Below are positions 1 through 12,211 of a DNA stretch of 45,026 nt, in pieces. The position numbers were made by a program, and so were the translations under genes. Source of the DNA: Fibrobacter sp. (GTDB lineage: Bacteria; Fibrobacterota; Fibrobacteria; Fibrobacterales; Fibrobacteraceae); NCBI RefSeq assembly GCF_017545445.1, contig NZ_JAFWOM010000123.1:1-45026 (forward strand), in the 5' to 3' direction. Numbering within the stretch: position 1 is the stretch's first letter; the number at the start of each line of letters is the position of its first letter. The notes under the pieces were generated by a model. It ran no database searches and had not been told where the DNA came from. It worked only from the letters and a program-made list of their open reading frames with translations.

Positions 1-2844
<2,844 letters not shown>

Positions 2845-2846
2845 TT

Positions 2847-5800
2847 ATGGCTGAAGAAATGACTGAACAGTTTGGCGACATTTCTATTCATCTCGCCTCC
2901 CCGGACCTGATCCGTTACTGGTCCTATGGCGAAGTGACAAAGCCGGAAACGATTAACTACCGTTCCTTCAAGCCTGAAAAGGATGGTCTTTTCTGCGAAA
3001 AGATCTTTGGACCGGTTAAGAACTGGGAATGCAACTGCGGTAAGTTCAAGCGCATCCGCTACAAGGGCGTCATCTGCGACCGTTGCGGCGTCGAAGTGAC
3101 TCACTCCAAGGTCCGTCGCGAACGCATGGGCCACATCGAACTTGCTATTCCTCTGACCCACACCTGGTTCGTGCGTAACCAGCCGTGCGTCATCGGTGCA
3201 CTCCTCAACCTCAATACCAAGGACCTCGACCATATCATCTACTACGAAAAGTACGTGGTGATTGATCCGGGTACGACCGACCTCGAACCGAATTCCCTCA
3301 TTGACGAAGCCCAGTATCAGGACCTCGTTGCCGAAGGACGCGAATTCGAAGCCAAGATGGGTGCTTCTGCTATCAAGCAGCTCCTCGACCGCGTCGATTT
3401 GACCAAGCTCTCCGAAGAACTCCGCTTGCAGGCTACTTCCAAGTCGAAGACCAAGCAGGACGATGCCGTGAAGCGCCTCAAGGTCGTCGAAGCTTTCAAG
3501 AAGTCCCAGATGGAAAGCTTCAAGAGCTATTACAAGAATCCGGACCCGTCCCGCGATTCCAGCAAGGCTTGGCTCAAGGGTCTTGCCGAAGCTGTCGCCG
3601 AATTCAAGGTCGATTACGAATCCAAGCACGAAGACTTTGTGCTTGCCGATGCTTACGAAGAATTCCGTCACCGCTATCCGAGCGAAGCTCGTTTGCTCGC
3701 AAACCAGCCGTCCTGGATGATTCTCGACGTTCTTCCGGTGATTCCGCCGGATCTTCGTCCGCTCGTTCCGCTCGAAGGTGGCCGTTTCGCAACGTCTGAC
3801 TTGAACGAACTTTATCGTCGCGTCATCAACCGCAACAACCGCTTGAAAAAGCTCATCGACATCCGTGCCCCTAACGTGATTCTCTGCAACGAAAAGCGTA
3901 TGTTGCAGGAAGCTGTTGACCAGCTGTTCGACTGCGGCAGACGCACCGCTCGTGCAGGTTCTGCACGTCCGCTTAAGAGCCTCGCCGAACTCCTCAAGGG
4001 TAAGCAGGGCCGCTTCCGTATGAACCTCCTCGGTAAGCGTGTGGACTATTCCGGCCGTTCCGTGATTGTCGTGGGACCGGAACTTCGCATGCACCAGTGC
4101 GGTCTCCCGAAGCGCATGGCTCTCGAACTTTACAAGCCGTTCATCATCCAGCGTTTGGAAGAAGAAGGCATCGTTTATACGCTCAAGTCTGCAAAGAAGT
4201 ACGTTGACGCAGAACGTCCGGAAGTTTGGGACATTCTTGAACAAATTATTGAAGACCACCCGGTCATGTTGAACCGTGCTCCGACGCTTCACCGCTTGGG
4301 TATCCAGGCGTTCTATCCGAAGCTCATCGAAGGTAACGCGATTCGTCTCCACCCGCTCGTCTGTACGGCTTTCAACGCTGACTTCGACGGTGACCAGATG
4401 GCTGTGCATCTTCCGCTTAGCTTCGAAACTCAGCTCGAATGCCGCGTGTTGATGCTTTCTTCGAACAACATTTTGCACCCGGCTTCCGGTCAGCCGATCG
4501 CTGTGCCGGGCCAGGACATCGTGCTAGGGCTCTACTACCTGACCAAGCCGCGTCCGAACCGCAAGGGCGAAGGCATGCACTTCTACGATGCTGCCGAAGC
4601 TATCCGCGCTTACGAAAACGGCGCTGTCGATTTGAACGCGAACGTCTATCTCAAGCTCAAGGCCGGTCGCAAGATTTACATGGGCGCTGTCGAAAAGGAT
4701 TGCACCTGCGTTCGCGAAATGGCCGATGACAATGGCAATATCGAAGTCAATGTCAAGGCAGGCGAAAAGGTCAAGTTCCTCACGCTCAAGGAAGACAACG
4801 TCATCAAGACGACTGTCGGCCGTATCATCTTCAACGAATTCGTTCCGGCAGCGCTTGGCTACGCCAACGAAACCTTCGGTAAGAAGGTCATTGCGAAGTC
4901 CATCGACGACCTCTATCGTCGTACCGGCAACCGCGTGACTGTCGATTACCTCGACGACCTCAAGGCCAACGGTTACAAGTGGGCAACGCGTGCTGGTTCC
5001 TCCGTGGCTATCGCCGAAATGGTGATTCCGAAGGAAAAGCAGGAAATGCTCGACAAGGCTGCCGAACAGGTTTCCAAGATTCGCGCCCTTTACGAAGACG
5101 GTGTCATTACCGACGGTGAACGTTATAACCAGACGATTGACGTGTGGTCCAAGACGACGTCCGACGTTGCTGCAAAGCAGTGGGATTTGCTCTCTCACGA
5201 CCGTGACGGTTTCAACCCGGTCTATATGATGGCTGACTCCGGCGCTCGTGGTAGCCGTGAACAGATTAAGCAGCTGTCCGGTATGCGTGGTTTGATGCAG
5301 AAGCCGATCAAGCAGCTCGGTGGTCAGGAAGTTATTGAAAACCCGATTAAGTCCTGCTTCCGTGAAGGCTTGAACGTGATGGAATACTTCATTTCGTCTC
5401 ACGGTGCTCGTAAGGGTCTTGCTGATACCGCTCTTAAGACGGCTGACGCTGGTTACCTTACCCGTCGTCTCGTTGACGTGGGCCAGGACCTCGTGATTAC
5501 CGAACCGGACTGCGGTACGACGAATGGTATCGAAGTTTCCGCATTCAAGGACGGTGACGATACTGTCATTCCTCTTGAAGAACGTTTGCTCGGTCGCGCC
5601 CCGGTCGAAGACATCAAGCACCCGGTGACGGGCGAAGTGATCGTGAAGGCTGGCGAACTCGTGACTGAACGCGACCTCCCGAAGATTTCTGCTACGGGTC
5701 TTGAACACATCAAGATGCGCTCCGTGCTCACTTGCGATTCCAAGACGGGCGTTTGCGCCAAGTGCTATGGCCGTATGTTGGCTTCCGGTCGTCCGGTTGA

Positions 5801-7286
5801 CCTCGGCGAAGCGGTCGGCGTGCTTGCAGCACAGTCCATCGGTGAACCGGGTACGCAGCTTACCCTCCGTACGTTCCATATCGGTGGTGCTTCTTCCCGT
5901 TTGACTGTCGAAAGCGACAAGAAGGCTATTGTCGATGGCCGCGTCGAACTCGAACAGGTCGAAACGGTTGAACACGAAGGCCAGAAGGTCGTCGTCTCCC
6001 GTATGGGCGAACTCGTTATCTTTGACAATACCGGCATCAACAAGGGCCGTTACCAGATTCCGTACGGTGCTATCATGCACGTCGAGAACAACGCTACCGT
6101 CAAGAAGGGCGACAGCATGTTCGAATGGGATCCGTATAACAGCCCGATTATTACGAACGTTGCCGGTACGATTGCATTTAGCAACCTTATTGAAAACAGA
6201 ACTTACCGTATTGAACGCGATGAAATGACCGAAGTCGAAACTTGGATCGTCATCAGCGACAAGCAGCACGGTAAGAACCAGCTGCGTCCGGTCATTATCA
6301 TCAATGACGAACGTGGCGAAAAGGTTGGCCACTTCATGTTGCCTGACGGCGCTATCCTCGCCGTGCACCAGGGCGACAAGGTCACTTCTGGCCAGGTTAT
6401 CGCGAAGCTCCCGCGTGCTGCTGGTAAGACCCGCGATATTACCGGCGGTCTTCCGCGCGTCGCAGAACTCTTCGAAGCCCGCGTGCCGAAGAACAAGGCC
6501 TTCATCGCACCGGTTGACGGTCTCGTCAAGTACGGTAACGAAGTGCGCAACAACCAAGAAGTTATTATTCAGCAGATGGACGGCAACGAAGAGAAAGTGC
6601 TGGTTCCGCGTGGCGTACATCTGGCGGTCAATGACGGTGACCGTGTCCGTGCTGGTCAGAAGATCAGCGAAGGCAGTGTGGATCCGCACGATATCCTCGA
6701 CGTTCTCGGACCCGAGGATGTGCAGCGCCACTTGGTGAACGAAATCCAGGCAGTGTATCGCCTGCAAGGTGTGGCTATTGCAGATAAGCACATCGAATGT
6801 ATCGTTCGTCAGATGATGCGCAAGGTCCGCATTATAGATCCGGGTGAATCCGAACTCTTGCCGGGCGAAGAAATTTCCAAGACCCGTCTCCGTACCGAAA
6901 ACGAACGTCTGCGCGCTCTCGGTAAGGCCGAAGCTAAGTATCAACCGATGCTCCTTGGTATCACTAAGGCTTCTTTGGCAACGGACAGCTTCATTTCTGC
7001 AGCGTCCTTCCAGGAAACCCAAAAAATCCTTACCCGCGCCTCCATCGAAGGTTGCGTGGATCCGCTCATGGGTCTTAAGGAAAACGTGATTATGGGAAGA
7101 CTCATTCCGTGCGGTACTGGTGCCCGTCACTTGAGGAACGTCCAAGTGATTGATGCCGATGCCGACGAAATGGAAGAACGCTCTCGTTTGCAGAATGTAC
7201 AGGCCGATAATTATGATTCTGGTTCCGGAATCCAGCTTTTGGATAACGAAATCGGGTCTTCTGATGACGAAGATACGGATAATTAA
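2847..7286 (+). CDS. rpoC: RNA polymerase beta' subunit
   Basis: The full-length catalytic beta' subunit has 1479 residues, slightly longer than E. coli (1407). The N-terminal zinc site is C62/C64/C77/C80. The active-site NADFDGD loop that binds catalytic Mg2+ is at residues 510-516. The second zinc site is C889 plus C963/C970/C973. The trigger-loop/bridge-helix region and the [16 protein letters not shown] block follow. The C-terminus is an acidic tail rich in Asp and Glu. The ATG at 2847 is two bases after the rpoB stop, with GGAG at 2833-2836 inside the rpoB end, so translation is probably coupled. No rpoB/rpoC fusion or intein is seen. Its usual partners are beta, alpha2, omega and sigma. 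Confidence 0.98.
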   Translation: MAEEMTEQFGDISIHLASPDLIRYWSYGEVTKPETINYRSFKPEKDGLFCEKIFGPVKNWECNCGKFKRIRYKGVICDRCGVEVTHSKVRRERMGHIELAIPLTHTWFVRNQPCVIGALLNLNTKDLDHIIYYEKYVVIDPGTTDLEPNSLIDEAQYQDLVAEGREFEAKMGASAIKQLLDRVDLTKLSEELRLQATSKSKTKQDDAVKRLKVVEAFKKSQMESFKSYYKNPDPSRDSSKAWLKGLAEAVAEFKVDYESKHEDFVLADAYEEFRHRYPSEARLLANQPSWMILDVLPVIPPDLRPLVPLEGGRFATSDLNELYRRVINRNNRLKKLIDIRAPNVILCNEKRMLQEAVDQLFDCGRRTARAGSARPLKSLAELLKGKQGRFRMNLLGKRVDYSGRSVIVVGPELRMHQCGLPKRMALELYKPFIIQRLEEEGIVYTLKSAKKYVDAERPEVWDILEQIIEDHPVMLNRAPTLHRLGIQAFYPKLIEGNAIRLHPLVCTAFNADFDGDQMAVHLPLSFETQLECRVLMLSSNNILHPASGQPIAVPGQDIVLGLYYLTKPRPNRKGEGMHFYDAAEAIRAYENGAVDLNANVYLKLKAGRKIYMGAVEKDCTCVREMADDNGNIEVNVKAGEKVKFLTLKEDNVIKTTVGRIIFNEFVPAALGYANETFGKKVIAKSIDDLYRRTGNRVTVDYLDDLKANGYKWATRAGSSVAIAEMVIPKEKQEMLDKAAEQVSKIRALYEDGVITDGERYNQTIDVWSKTTSDVAAKQWDLLSHDRDGFNPVYMMADSGARGSREQIKQLSGMRGLMQKPIKQLGGQEVIENPIKSCFREGLNVMEYFISSHGARKGLADTALKTADAGYLTRRLVDVGQDLVITEPDCGTTNGIEVSAFKDGDDTVIPLEERLLGRAPVEDIKHPVTGEVIVKAGELVTERDLPKISATGLEHIKMRSVLTCDSKTGVCAKCYGRMLASGRPVDLGEAVGVLAAQSIGEPGTQLTLRTFHIGGASSRLTVESDKKAIVDGRVELEQVETVEHEGQKVVVSRMGELVIFDNTGINKGRYQIPYGAIMHVENNATVKKGDSMFEWDPYNSPIITNVAGTIAFSNLIENRTYRIERDEMTEVETWIVISDKQHGKNQLRPVIIINDERGEKVGHFMLPDGAILAVHQGDKVTSGQVIAKLPRAAGKTRDITGGLPRVAELFEARVPKNKAFIAPVDGLVKYGNEVRNNQEVIIQQMDGNEEKVLVPRGVHLAVNDGDRVRAGQKISEGSVDPHDILDVLGPEDVQRHLVNEIQAVYRLQGVAIADKHIECIVRQMMRKVRIIDPGESELLPGEEISKTRLRTENERLRALGKAEAKYQPMLLGITKASLATDSFISAASFQETQKILTRASIEGCVDPLMGLKENVIMGRLIPCGTGARHLRNVQVIDADADEMEERSRLQNVQADNYDSGSGIQLLDNEIGSSDDEDTDN

Positions 7287-7296
7287 GGCTAAGTAC

Positions 7297-7324
7297 TTGA
7301 AATATTTGGAAATAAAACTATATT
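7297..7324 (+). promoter_or_regulatory. Sigma70-like promoter for rpsL-rpsG
   Basis: TTGAAA (7297-7302) is separated by 16 bp from TATATT (7319-7324) in the 66-bp gap after rpoC. Transcription would start near 7331, about 20 bases before the GTG of rpsL. The ribosomal genes can therefore be expressed separately from rpoBC. This is a sequence match only. Confidence 0.5.
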
Positions 7325-7352
7325 TGCACTCCAAAATCTAGGAGATTAAACA

Positions 7353-7742
7353 GTGCCAACTATTCAACAGCTCGTCCGTAACGGACGTGAACAGATCAGC
7401 AACAAGACCGCTTCCGTGGCCTTGAAGTCTTGCCCGCAGAAGCGCGGCGTTTGCACCCGTGTTTACACCAGCACCCCGAAGAAGCCGAACTCTGCTCTTC
7501 GTAAGATTGCTCGTGTGCGCCTTTCCAACAAGATGGAAGTTACCGCTTACATCCCGGGTGAAGGCCACAACCTCCAGGAACACTCCATCGTGCTTATCCG
7601 CGGTGGTCGTGTGAAGGACGTTCCGGGTGTTCGTTATCACATCATCCGTGGTACGCTCGATACCCAGGCAGTGAACGGTCGTCAGAATGGCCGCTCTAAG
7701 TACGGTGTTAAGAAAAAAGGTGCCGCTCCGGCCAAGAAGTAA
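7353..7742 (+). CDS. rpsL: 30S ribosomal protein S12
   Basis: S12 is a decoding-centre protein of the small subunit; this copy has 129 residues (E. coli 124). The conserved [23 protein letters not shown] and [13 protein letters not shown] blocks are present. The Lys residues where streptomycin resistance commonly arises (equivalent to K42/K43 and K87/K88) are wild type. The start is GTG at 7353, supported by GGAG at 7341-7344 with correct spacing and by alignment of the N-terminus PTIQQLVR. rpsG follows 16 bases later with its own ribosome binding site, so the two are co-transcribed. The C-terminus is Lys/Ala rich and slightly longer than in E. coli. Confidence 0.97.
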   Translation: MPTIQQLVRNGREQISNKTASVALKSCPQKRGVCTRVYTSTPKKPNSALRKIARVRLSNKMEVTAYIPGEGHNLQEHSIVLIRGGRVKDVPGVRYHIIRGTLDTQAVNGRQNGRSKYGVKKKGAAPAKK

Positions 7743-7758
7743 GGAAAGGAAGTAATCT

Positions 7759-8235
7759 ATGTCTAGAAGAAGAAAGGCTCTCCATCGCTCCATCCTCCCG
7801 GATCCGCGTTTCCACTCCACGCTCGTCACCGAACTCGTCGGTGTCGTGCTCAAGCAGGGCAAGAAGACCATCGCTGAACAGATCGTCTATACCGCTCTCG
7901 ACCTCCTCGACAAGAAGGTTGAAGGCAAGGAAACCCCGCTCGAAAAGTTCGAAATGTGCCTTGAAAACATCAAGCCGCGTGTCGAAGTCAAGTCCCGTCG
8001 CGTTGGTGGTGCAAACTACCAGGTCCCGATGGAAGTTGCTCCGGATCGCGCCAAGGCTCTCGCTCTCCGCTGGCTCCTCGATGCAGCTCGTAACCGCAAC
8101 GAAGCCAACATGGCAGAACGCCTTGCTGCAGAACTCGTTGCCGCCAAGAACAGCGAAGGCAACGCAGTCCGCAAGAAGAACGATACGCATAAGATGGCCG
8201 AAGCCAACAAGGCTTTCGCTCACTTCCGTTTCTAA
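7759..8235 (+). CDS. rpsG: 30S ribosomal protein S7
   Basis: S7 nucleates assembly of the 16S rRNA 3' major domain and sits at the E site. The 158 residues are the normal length. Recognisable are the start MSRRRKALHRSILPDPRF, the central block VEVKSRRVGGANYQVP, and the C-terminal RLAAELVAAKNSEGNAVRKK helix region. GGAAAGGAAG precedes the ATG. A strong hairpin terminator follows at 8272, and the str-operon continuation (fusA, tuf) is absent here, unlike the common rpsL-rpsG-fusA-tuf order. Confidence 0.97.
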   Translation: MSRRRKALHRSILPDPRFHSTLVTELVGVVLKQGKKTIAEQIVYTALDLLDKKVEGKETPLEKFEMCLENIKPRVEVKSRRVGGANYQVPMEVAPDRAKALALRWLLDAARNRNEANMAERLAAELVAAKNSEGNAVRKKNDTHKMAEANKAFAHFRF

Positions 8236-8271
8236 TTCCTGCGCGCAAGCACAGAATTATCCTAGAGAAGG

Positions 8272-8305
8272 GTCCGCGACTTTATCGCGGACATTTTCTG
8301 CTTTT
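8272..8305 (+). terminator. Rho-independent terminator after rpsG
   Basis: A perfect 8-bp stem, GTCCGCGA (8272-8279) and TCGCGGAC (8285-8292), closes a 5-base loop and is followed by a T-rich run to 8305. It ends the rpoBC-rpsLG transcription unit. Confidence 0.85.
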
Positions 8306-8350
8306 ATGCGAAATGCCGGGAAAAGAGTATACTCATTCTTGCTGCTCTCG

Positions 8351-8516
8351 CCTTGCTTGTCATTGAGCAAGCTCATGACTCGGCGGGTATCAAATGAGAG
8401 TCCACGAGTGGTCTCTCGCTTGATACCCTTGCTTGTCATTGAGCAAGCTCATGACTCGGCGGGTATCAAATGGGAATCCACGAGTGGTCTCTCGCTTGAT
8501 ACCCTTGCTTGTCATT
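8351..8516. repeat. 76-bp tandem repeat, two full copies plus 14 bp
   Basis: Copies start at 8351, 8427 and 8503 (exact period 76), with a few substitutions between copies 1 and 2. Each unit has two internal inverted repeats. One is a small palindrome, TCATtGAGC-AA-GCTCATGA. The other is a long imperfect hairpin running from GGTATCAA to TTGATACC, with CCAC/GTGG at the tip and, in copy 1, GAGAG/CTCTC. The third copy is cut short and joins a different dispersed repeat. No credible reading frame uses this stretch. Confidence 0.85.
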
Positions 8517-8578
8517 CCCGCCTCCGAGCGGGAATCTCCTTCTTGTCATCCTCGAAGCGAAGCGTAGGGGATCCAGTG
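8509..8578. repeat. Dispersed REP-like intergenic repeat
   Basis: The hairpin ATTCCCGC (8514-8521) / GCGGGAAT (8528-8535) is followed by a GTCATCC...GGATCCAGTG unit (8545-8578). A closely related GTCATCC...GGATCCAGTG unit recurs at 25434-25469 after ygiQ, also next to a GC-rich hairpin, so this is a dispersed element and not gene sequence. Confidence 0.7.
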
Positions 8579-8614
8579 CCTATTCAGGATTAATTGTTGA
8601 TATTATCCGATTAG

Positions 8615-8640
8615 GATTATCTAAAAAGGATAATCTTTTT
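8615..8640 (+). other. AT-rich hairpin followed by T-run (possible weak terminator)
   Basis: GATTATC (8615-8621) pairs with GATAATC (8629-8635) and six T follow. The stem is short and low in GC. It lies just before the lipoprotein gene at 8659, so it may insulate or attenuate that gene, or mean nothing. Confidence 0.3.
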
Positions 8641-8658
8641 TGGATAAAAATTGTATTT

Positions 8659-9741
8659 ATGTTATATATGGAACTTCTGCGAAATCTTTGCTTGTTGTTT
8701 TTGGTGCTTGCTGCTCTCCTTTGCGGGTGCTCTCAATCCAACGAAGAGGGTGTGAAAAGCGCAAAGCGGTTTGAGGAGCTGAAGGCTCTGCCTCTGGATA
8801 CAGTTCTTTCGCGTGCGTTTGCGTTTTACGAGCAGTACCAGGCGACGAATGACACGCTGCTACGCGATTCCATGAACGATTACAAGAGCCACTTCTTTGC
8901 GAGATGGAAACGATCCACGGATTCTCTTTGTGCAACGATTCCGGCAGATGATTCTCTGGCGGCTGATTTACGTGACATCTATGAAGTTGTGCTGGAGTTC
9001 AAAGCTAAACGTATGTATCGTTATATTCTCGACAGGGAAAAACGCGATTCCCTTGAGAATACTTTAAATGAAAAGAGAAAGAACGCTAAGCCTATCGACA
9101 TTGCTGATATTCTTGCTGATATGAAAAAATGGAAAGAAAATCCGGACTCGATACGAACACTTCATAATCAACGAGATAGTGTCGAGAGCGCCGAAATTTG
9201 GGGCATTCCGCTTGAAGAGGCTTTGGCGGGCTTGAAAAATGATTCAAACAACGTTTTGAATCGTGTATATTTTGTTCAAACAATGGATTTGGTTTATATG
9301 GATACATCTGCTTCTGATATGAATGATTTGGATAAGATTAATTTATACCGTATAAAGCGGAAAGACTGGAAAAAAGTGAAATCTGCCTGCTTGAACAAAA
9401 CGCCAATGGGCCAACAAGTTATTGTTCTAAACGATGAATATGAATCTTTATTGAATAATTTTATGAAAGCGAATGTCCATGAGAGCCGCCAAGAGAGATA
9501 TACGTTATTGCCAAATAAATATCCTTTTTGGTATCCGATGATTTCTGTTGTCCCTCATCATTCAGGCGACGACTATCATTTCAATTCGTTTCCGACCATA
9601 TGGAGTGCTGTGTTTAACAAAACTCATGACATGGTAATGCTGAATGTAGAGGAATCCTTCAATAATGGAGGGTCTTACTATTTATCCAAGAAAAACGGAA
9701 AATGGAAATTGGTAATGCATAAGCGTGGTTGGGTGGCGTAA
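8659..9741 (+). CDS. Predicted lipoprotein, paralogue of the next gene
   Basis: I do not recognise the family. The protein is about 360 residues from the ATG at 8659 (the ATG at 8668 is possible; neither has a clear ribosome binding site). The N-terminus has a hydrophobic stretch ending in LLCGC, a lipobox-like cleavage site, so it is probably an envelope lipoprotein. The rest is soluble, charged and mostly helical in character. The next gene is a full-length paralogue: from the signal peptide to about residue 110 the two are nearly identical even at DNA level, whereas the C-terminal halves have diverged but keep common blocks (TP[MI]GQQV, YFVQ, FNK.[HR]DMV). The upstream reading frame runs on into the repeat region, but its extra 50 codons are repeat sequence and not protein. 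No catalytic motif is visible. Confidence 0.75.
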   Translation: MLYMELLRNLCLLFLVLAALLCGCSQSNEEGVKSAKRFEELKALPLDTVLSRAFAFYEQYQATNDTLLRDSMNDYKSHFFARWKRSTDSLCATIPADDSLAADLRDIYEVVLEFKAKRMYRYILDREKRDSLENTLNEKRKNAKPIDIADILADMKKWKENPDSIRTLHNQRDSVESAEIWGIPLEEALAGLKNDSNNVLNRVYFVQTMDLVYMDTSASDMNDLDKINLYRIKRKDWKKVKSACLNKTPMGQQVIVLNDEYESLLNNFMKANVHESRQERYTLLPNKYPFWYPMISVVPHHSGDDYHFNSFPTIWSAVFNKTHDMVMLNVEESFNNGGSYYLSKKNGKWKLVMHKRGWVA

Positions 9742-9751
9742 GGAGTCTTTT

Positions 9752-10738
9752 ATGAAAAAGATTTTTGTGAACTGCGTTTTGGTGCTCCTGGCTATCGCTC
9801 TCCTTTGCGGGTGCTCTGAGTCTAATGAAGAGGGTGTGAAAAGCGCAAATAGGTTTGAGGAGCTGAAGACTCTGCCTCTGGATACTGTTCTTTCTCGAGC
9901 GATTGCGTTTTACGAGCAGTACCAGGCGACGAATGACACTCTGCTACGCGATTCCATGAACGATTACAAGAGCCACTTTTTTGCGAGATGGAAACGATCC
10001 ACGGATTCTCTCTGCGCAACGATTTCGGCAGATGATTCCCTGGCGACCGAATTGCGAGAAATCTATGAAGCAGTTTTGAAATATTTTTTTGAATATGATT
10101 TTAAACACAGGTATTGGCTTACGCTTGATACAGCAAGGCGTGAATCTCTTCTTGTGATGGTAGGTAGCGCACAAAAGGTAGAACTGGAAAACTATGGTAT
10201 TCGAGAAGCGGCGATTATGGGTATTCCATTTGAAGAAGCTTCGTCTGCCTTGAAAAAGGATTCTGTTGGTATATTCAAAATCGTTTATTTTGTTCAAAGC
10301 TTGCGAGTGCGTTATATTGATACTGTCGCCGCTGATATGGAGGCTTTGCAAAAGATCGATCCGTTCGATATAAAATGGAGTGAAAGAAAAGAAGCGATAT
10401 CTGCCTGTATGGAAAAAACTCCGATAGGCCAGCAGGTTCTTGTTTTAAACAAGGAATATAAATCGTTATTGAGCAATTTTATGAAAACGAAAACCCGTAG
10501 GGATAGCCATTTTTTGTTTCGAGAGATTTCTGCTTTGTGGCGTTTTTGGAATGATCCTTTCCCTTTTCACTCATTCCCGACCGCGTTGCGTGCAATATTT
10601 AATAAAAATCGTGATATGGTAAATTTATACGTGGATAACGGCTACATCCAAGGTTTGTTCGACTTGTCCAAGCGTTCGGGAAAATGGGAAGTTGTAATGT
10701 TTCGATCCGAATGGAAATATAGAGGCCACAAACGATGA
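9752..10738 (+). CDS. Predicted lipoprotein, paralogue of the previous gene
   Basis: This 328-residue protein starts at ATG 9752, supported by AGGAG at 9741-9745. The signal peptide (MKKIFVNCVLVLLAIALLCGC) has a lipobox-like end. It begins 10 bases after the stop of its paralogue, so the pair is one transcription unit made by tandem duplication. The first ~110 residues match the neighbour almost perfectly, whereas residues ~115-328 diverge strongly (no EKRKN-type insert, different C-terminus). It converges with the mannanase gene, only 9 bases away. Function is unknown; an envelope location is inferred from the signal only. Confidence 0.8.
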   Translation: MKKIFVNCVLVLLAIALLCGCSESNEEGVKSANRFEELKTLPLDTVLSRAIAFYEQYQATNDTLLRDSMNDYKSHFFARWKRSTDSLCATISADDSLATELREIYEAVLKYFFEYDFKHRYWLTLDTARRESLLVMVGSAQKVELENYGIREAAIMGIPFEEASSALKKDSVGIFKIVYFVQSLRVRYIDTVAADMEALQKIDPFDIKWSERKEAISACMEKTPIGQQVLVLNKEYKSLLSNFMKTKTRRDSHFLFREISALWRFWNDPFPFHSFPTALRAIFNKNRDMVNLYVDNGYIQGLFDLSKRSGKWEVVMFRSEWKYRGHKR

Positions 10739-10747
10739 TTTTTGAAA

Positions 10748-12010
10748 TTACTGTTGCATCGACAGCCTGTAGATACTTTGTGTGTTTGCTTCGGGAATGT
10801 CCAGCATGTGTTCGCCTGCAGTAAATGTCTGCACGCTGCTTTGCCACAAGATGCGGCCCTGATAATCTAGCTGCAGAACGCTAGCTTTTACGGTACTTGC
10901 CACTTGGATATGGAGCTTTCCGTTACTAAAATTGAGTTTCCATTGGCCTGCCCGTCGCGCATTCTCGATGCTAGCAGACTGGCTGCTGGAGGAACCTACG
11001 CCAAATGAACTTGAACCACCGTTAGAAATATCGCGCGAACTGCTTGACGAACTTGCGGCACTCGAAGAATTCGCATTACTCGAAGAACTCTGGGGCGGAG
11101 CACTTTGCATCTTCGCGACCCCCGCCTTCCACGCATCGACTGCCGCCTGCGACGTGTTGAGCGCCCAGTCGCCCTCGTTTGCTTCCTTGCTCTGGCTGAA
11201 CCACATCACCGCAAATACACGGGAGAAGTCGGTCGCAAAGTGTTCGAACATGTCGGTAATCCATTCGGCCTTGTTGCCACCCCTCTCGGAACTCGAAATT
11301 TCGGCGATGAAAAGAGGCTTGTTGATTTTGGCGAGTGCATCGTATGCTTTCTTGAATACCTGCGAGAATGTCTGCCAGCTGGACCAGCTTTGGCAAGTGC
11401 CCCAGTTGTAGCCGTCGATGGAAATGTAGTCGACGTATTCGTCACCGGGGTAGTTGCCGGTGAGCGTCGAACCCTTTCCTGAATTCGAGGCGTTGGTGGT
11501 CCACACCCACTTGACGTTCTTCACGTTTTCATCGCGGAATATTTTGACGATATGGCGAAACGCTTCGGCGACGTTCGCGTCGGTATTGCCGGCGCCTGCC
11601 TTGCCTACGCCCCAGTCGTACCAGTCGCCGTTCGCTTCGTGGAGCGGCCTGAGCCAGATTTCTTCGCCGTAGCCTTTGACACCCTTGGCGTAGTCGCGGA
11701 TGTAGCTGTCCGCCTTGCCGTTGACCAGGTCCTGCGCGTTGTAGCCGTTCGCCATCCAGGTCACCACAAGCGTGGAACCGTTGTTTTTCGCGACATCTGC
11801 GAACTCTTCGGTCGCGTTCCAGTCGTTCATGTCGAAGAGCGCGAAATAGCTGATGAGGTCAATGTGCGTGCCCTGCAAATCTTGGAATGCCTGCACGTTT
11901 TCTTGAGTGGGCTGCGGGTATTGTCCGGGACCTCCGACCCAAGCGCCTACTTGGAATGCCATCGCTGCGACAGGTGTGACGCAAAGAAACATGAAAAGTT
12001 TGTTGTTCAT
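10748..12010 (-). CDS. GH26 endo-beta-1,4-mannanase, secreted, with Ser linker and C-terminal module
   Basis: This is a secreted glycoside hydrolase family 26 enzyme of 420 residues, expected to hydrolyse beta-1,4-mannan. The start is taken at 12010 (MNNKLFMFLC...), because a signal peptide ending near MAF follows directly; the open frame upstream to 12094 has no signal. The catalytic domain (about 20-300) carries RPLHEANGDWYDWG with E125 as likely acid/base and KPLFIAEISSSE with E237 as likely nucleophile; W170 and the YISIDGYNWG block also fit the family. A poly-Ser linker (about 303-345) connects to a 70-residue C-terminal beta-rich module (WKLNFSNGKLHIQ...), of the kind found at the end of many Fibrobacter secreted proteins and probably used for sorting or attachment. 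It fits a plant-fibre degrader. Mannan as substrate is inferred from the family. Confidence 0.9.
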   Translation of the reverse strand: MNNKLFMFLCVTPVAAMAFQVGAWVGGPGQYPQPTQENVQAFQDLQGTHIDLISYFALFDMNDWNATEEFADVAKNNGSTLVVTWMANGYNAQDLVNGKADSYIRDYAKGVKGYGEEIWLRPLHEANGDWYDWGVGKAGAGNTDANVAEAFRHIVKIFRDENVKNVKWVWTTNASNSGKGSTLTGNYPGDEYVDYISIDGYNWGTCQSWSSWQTFSQVFKKAYDALAKINKPLFIAEISSSERGGNKAEWITDMFEHFATDFSRVFAVMWFSQSKEANEGDWALNTSQAAVDAWKAGVAKMQSAPPQSSSSNANSSSAASSSSSSRDISNGGSSSFGVGSSSSQSASIENARRAGQWKLNFSNGKLHIQVASTVKASVLQLDYQGRILWQSSVQTFTAGEHMLDIPEANTQSIYRLSMQQ

Positions 12011-12053
12011 AAAGACACCGTTAAGTTTTTTTACTCTTAAAAGATATGTTAAA

Positions 12054-12080
12054 CGCTTTTGAATAGTTCGAATAAAAGCG
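12054..12080. promoter_or_regulatory. Inverted repeat upstream of mannanase
   Basis: Perfect 7-bp arms, CGCTTTT (12054-12060) and AAAAGCG (12074-12080), are separated by 13 bp that include GAAT twice. The site lies 44 bases before the mannanase start on its template side and could be an operator for that gene. No experimental support and no other copy in the window. Confidence 0.3.
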
Positions 12081-12211
12081 AATAAAAATTTCAAAGTGTC
12101 TCTAGTGTTTTTTTGAAGAAGAATCGATTGAAATCTTTGATGGGTTCCGTAAAAAGCTGGATTTTTTATTAAAATTCTCCAAAGATAATAGAACTTTTAA
12201 AAAGAGCCCCC

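Noticed and set aside
4524..7334. 936-codon open frame on the minus strand opposite rpoC
   Set aside because: It mirrors rpoC codon bias; rpoC itself is certain there.
8351..8516. CRISPR array
   Set aside because: Repeat units are directly adjacent with no variable spacers, and no cas genes are near.
7841..8593. Open frame overlapping rpsG and running through the tandem repeats
   Set aside because: It is out of frame with rpsG and its 3' half is only repeat sequence.
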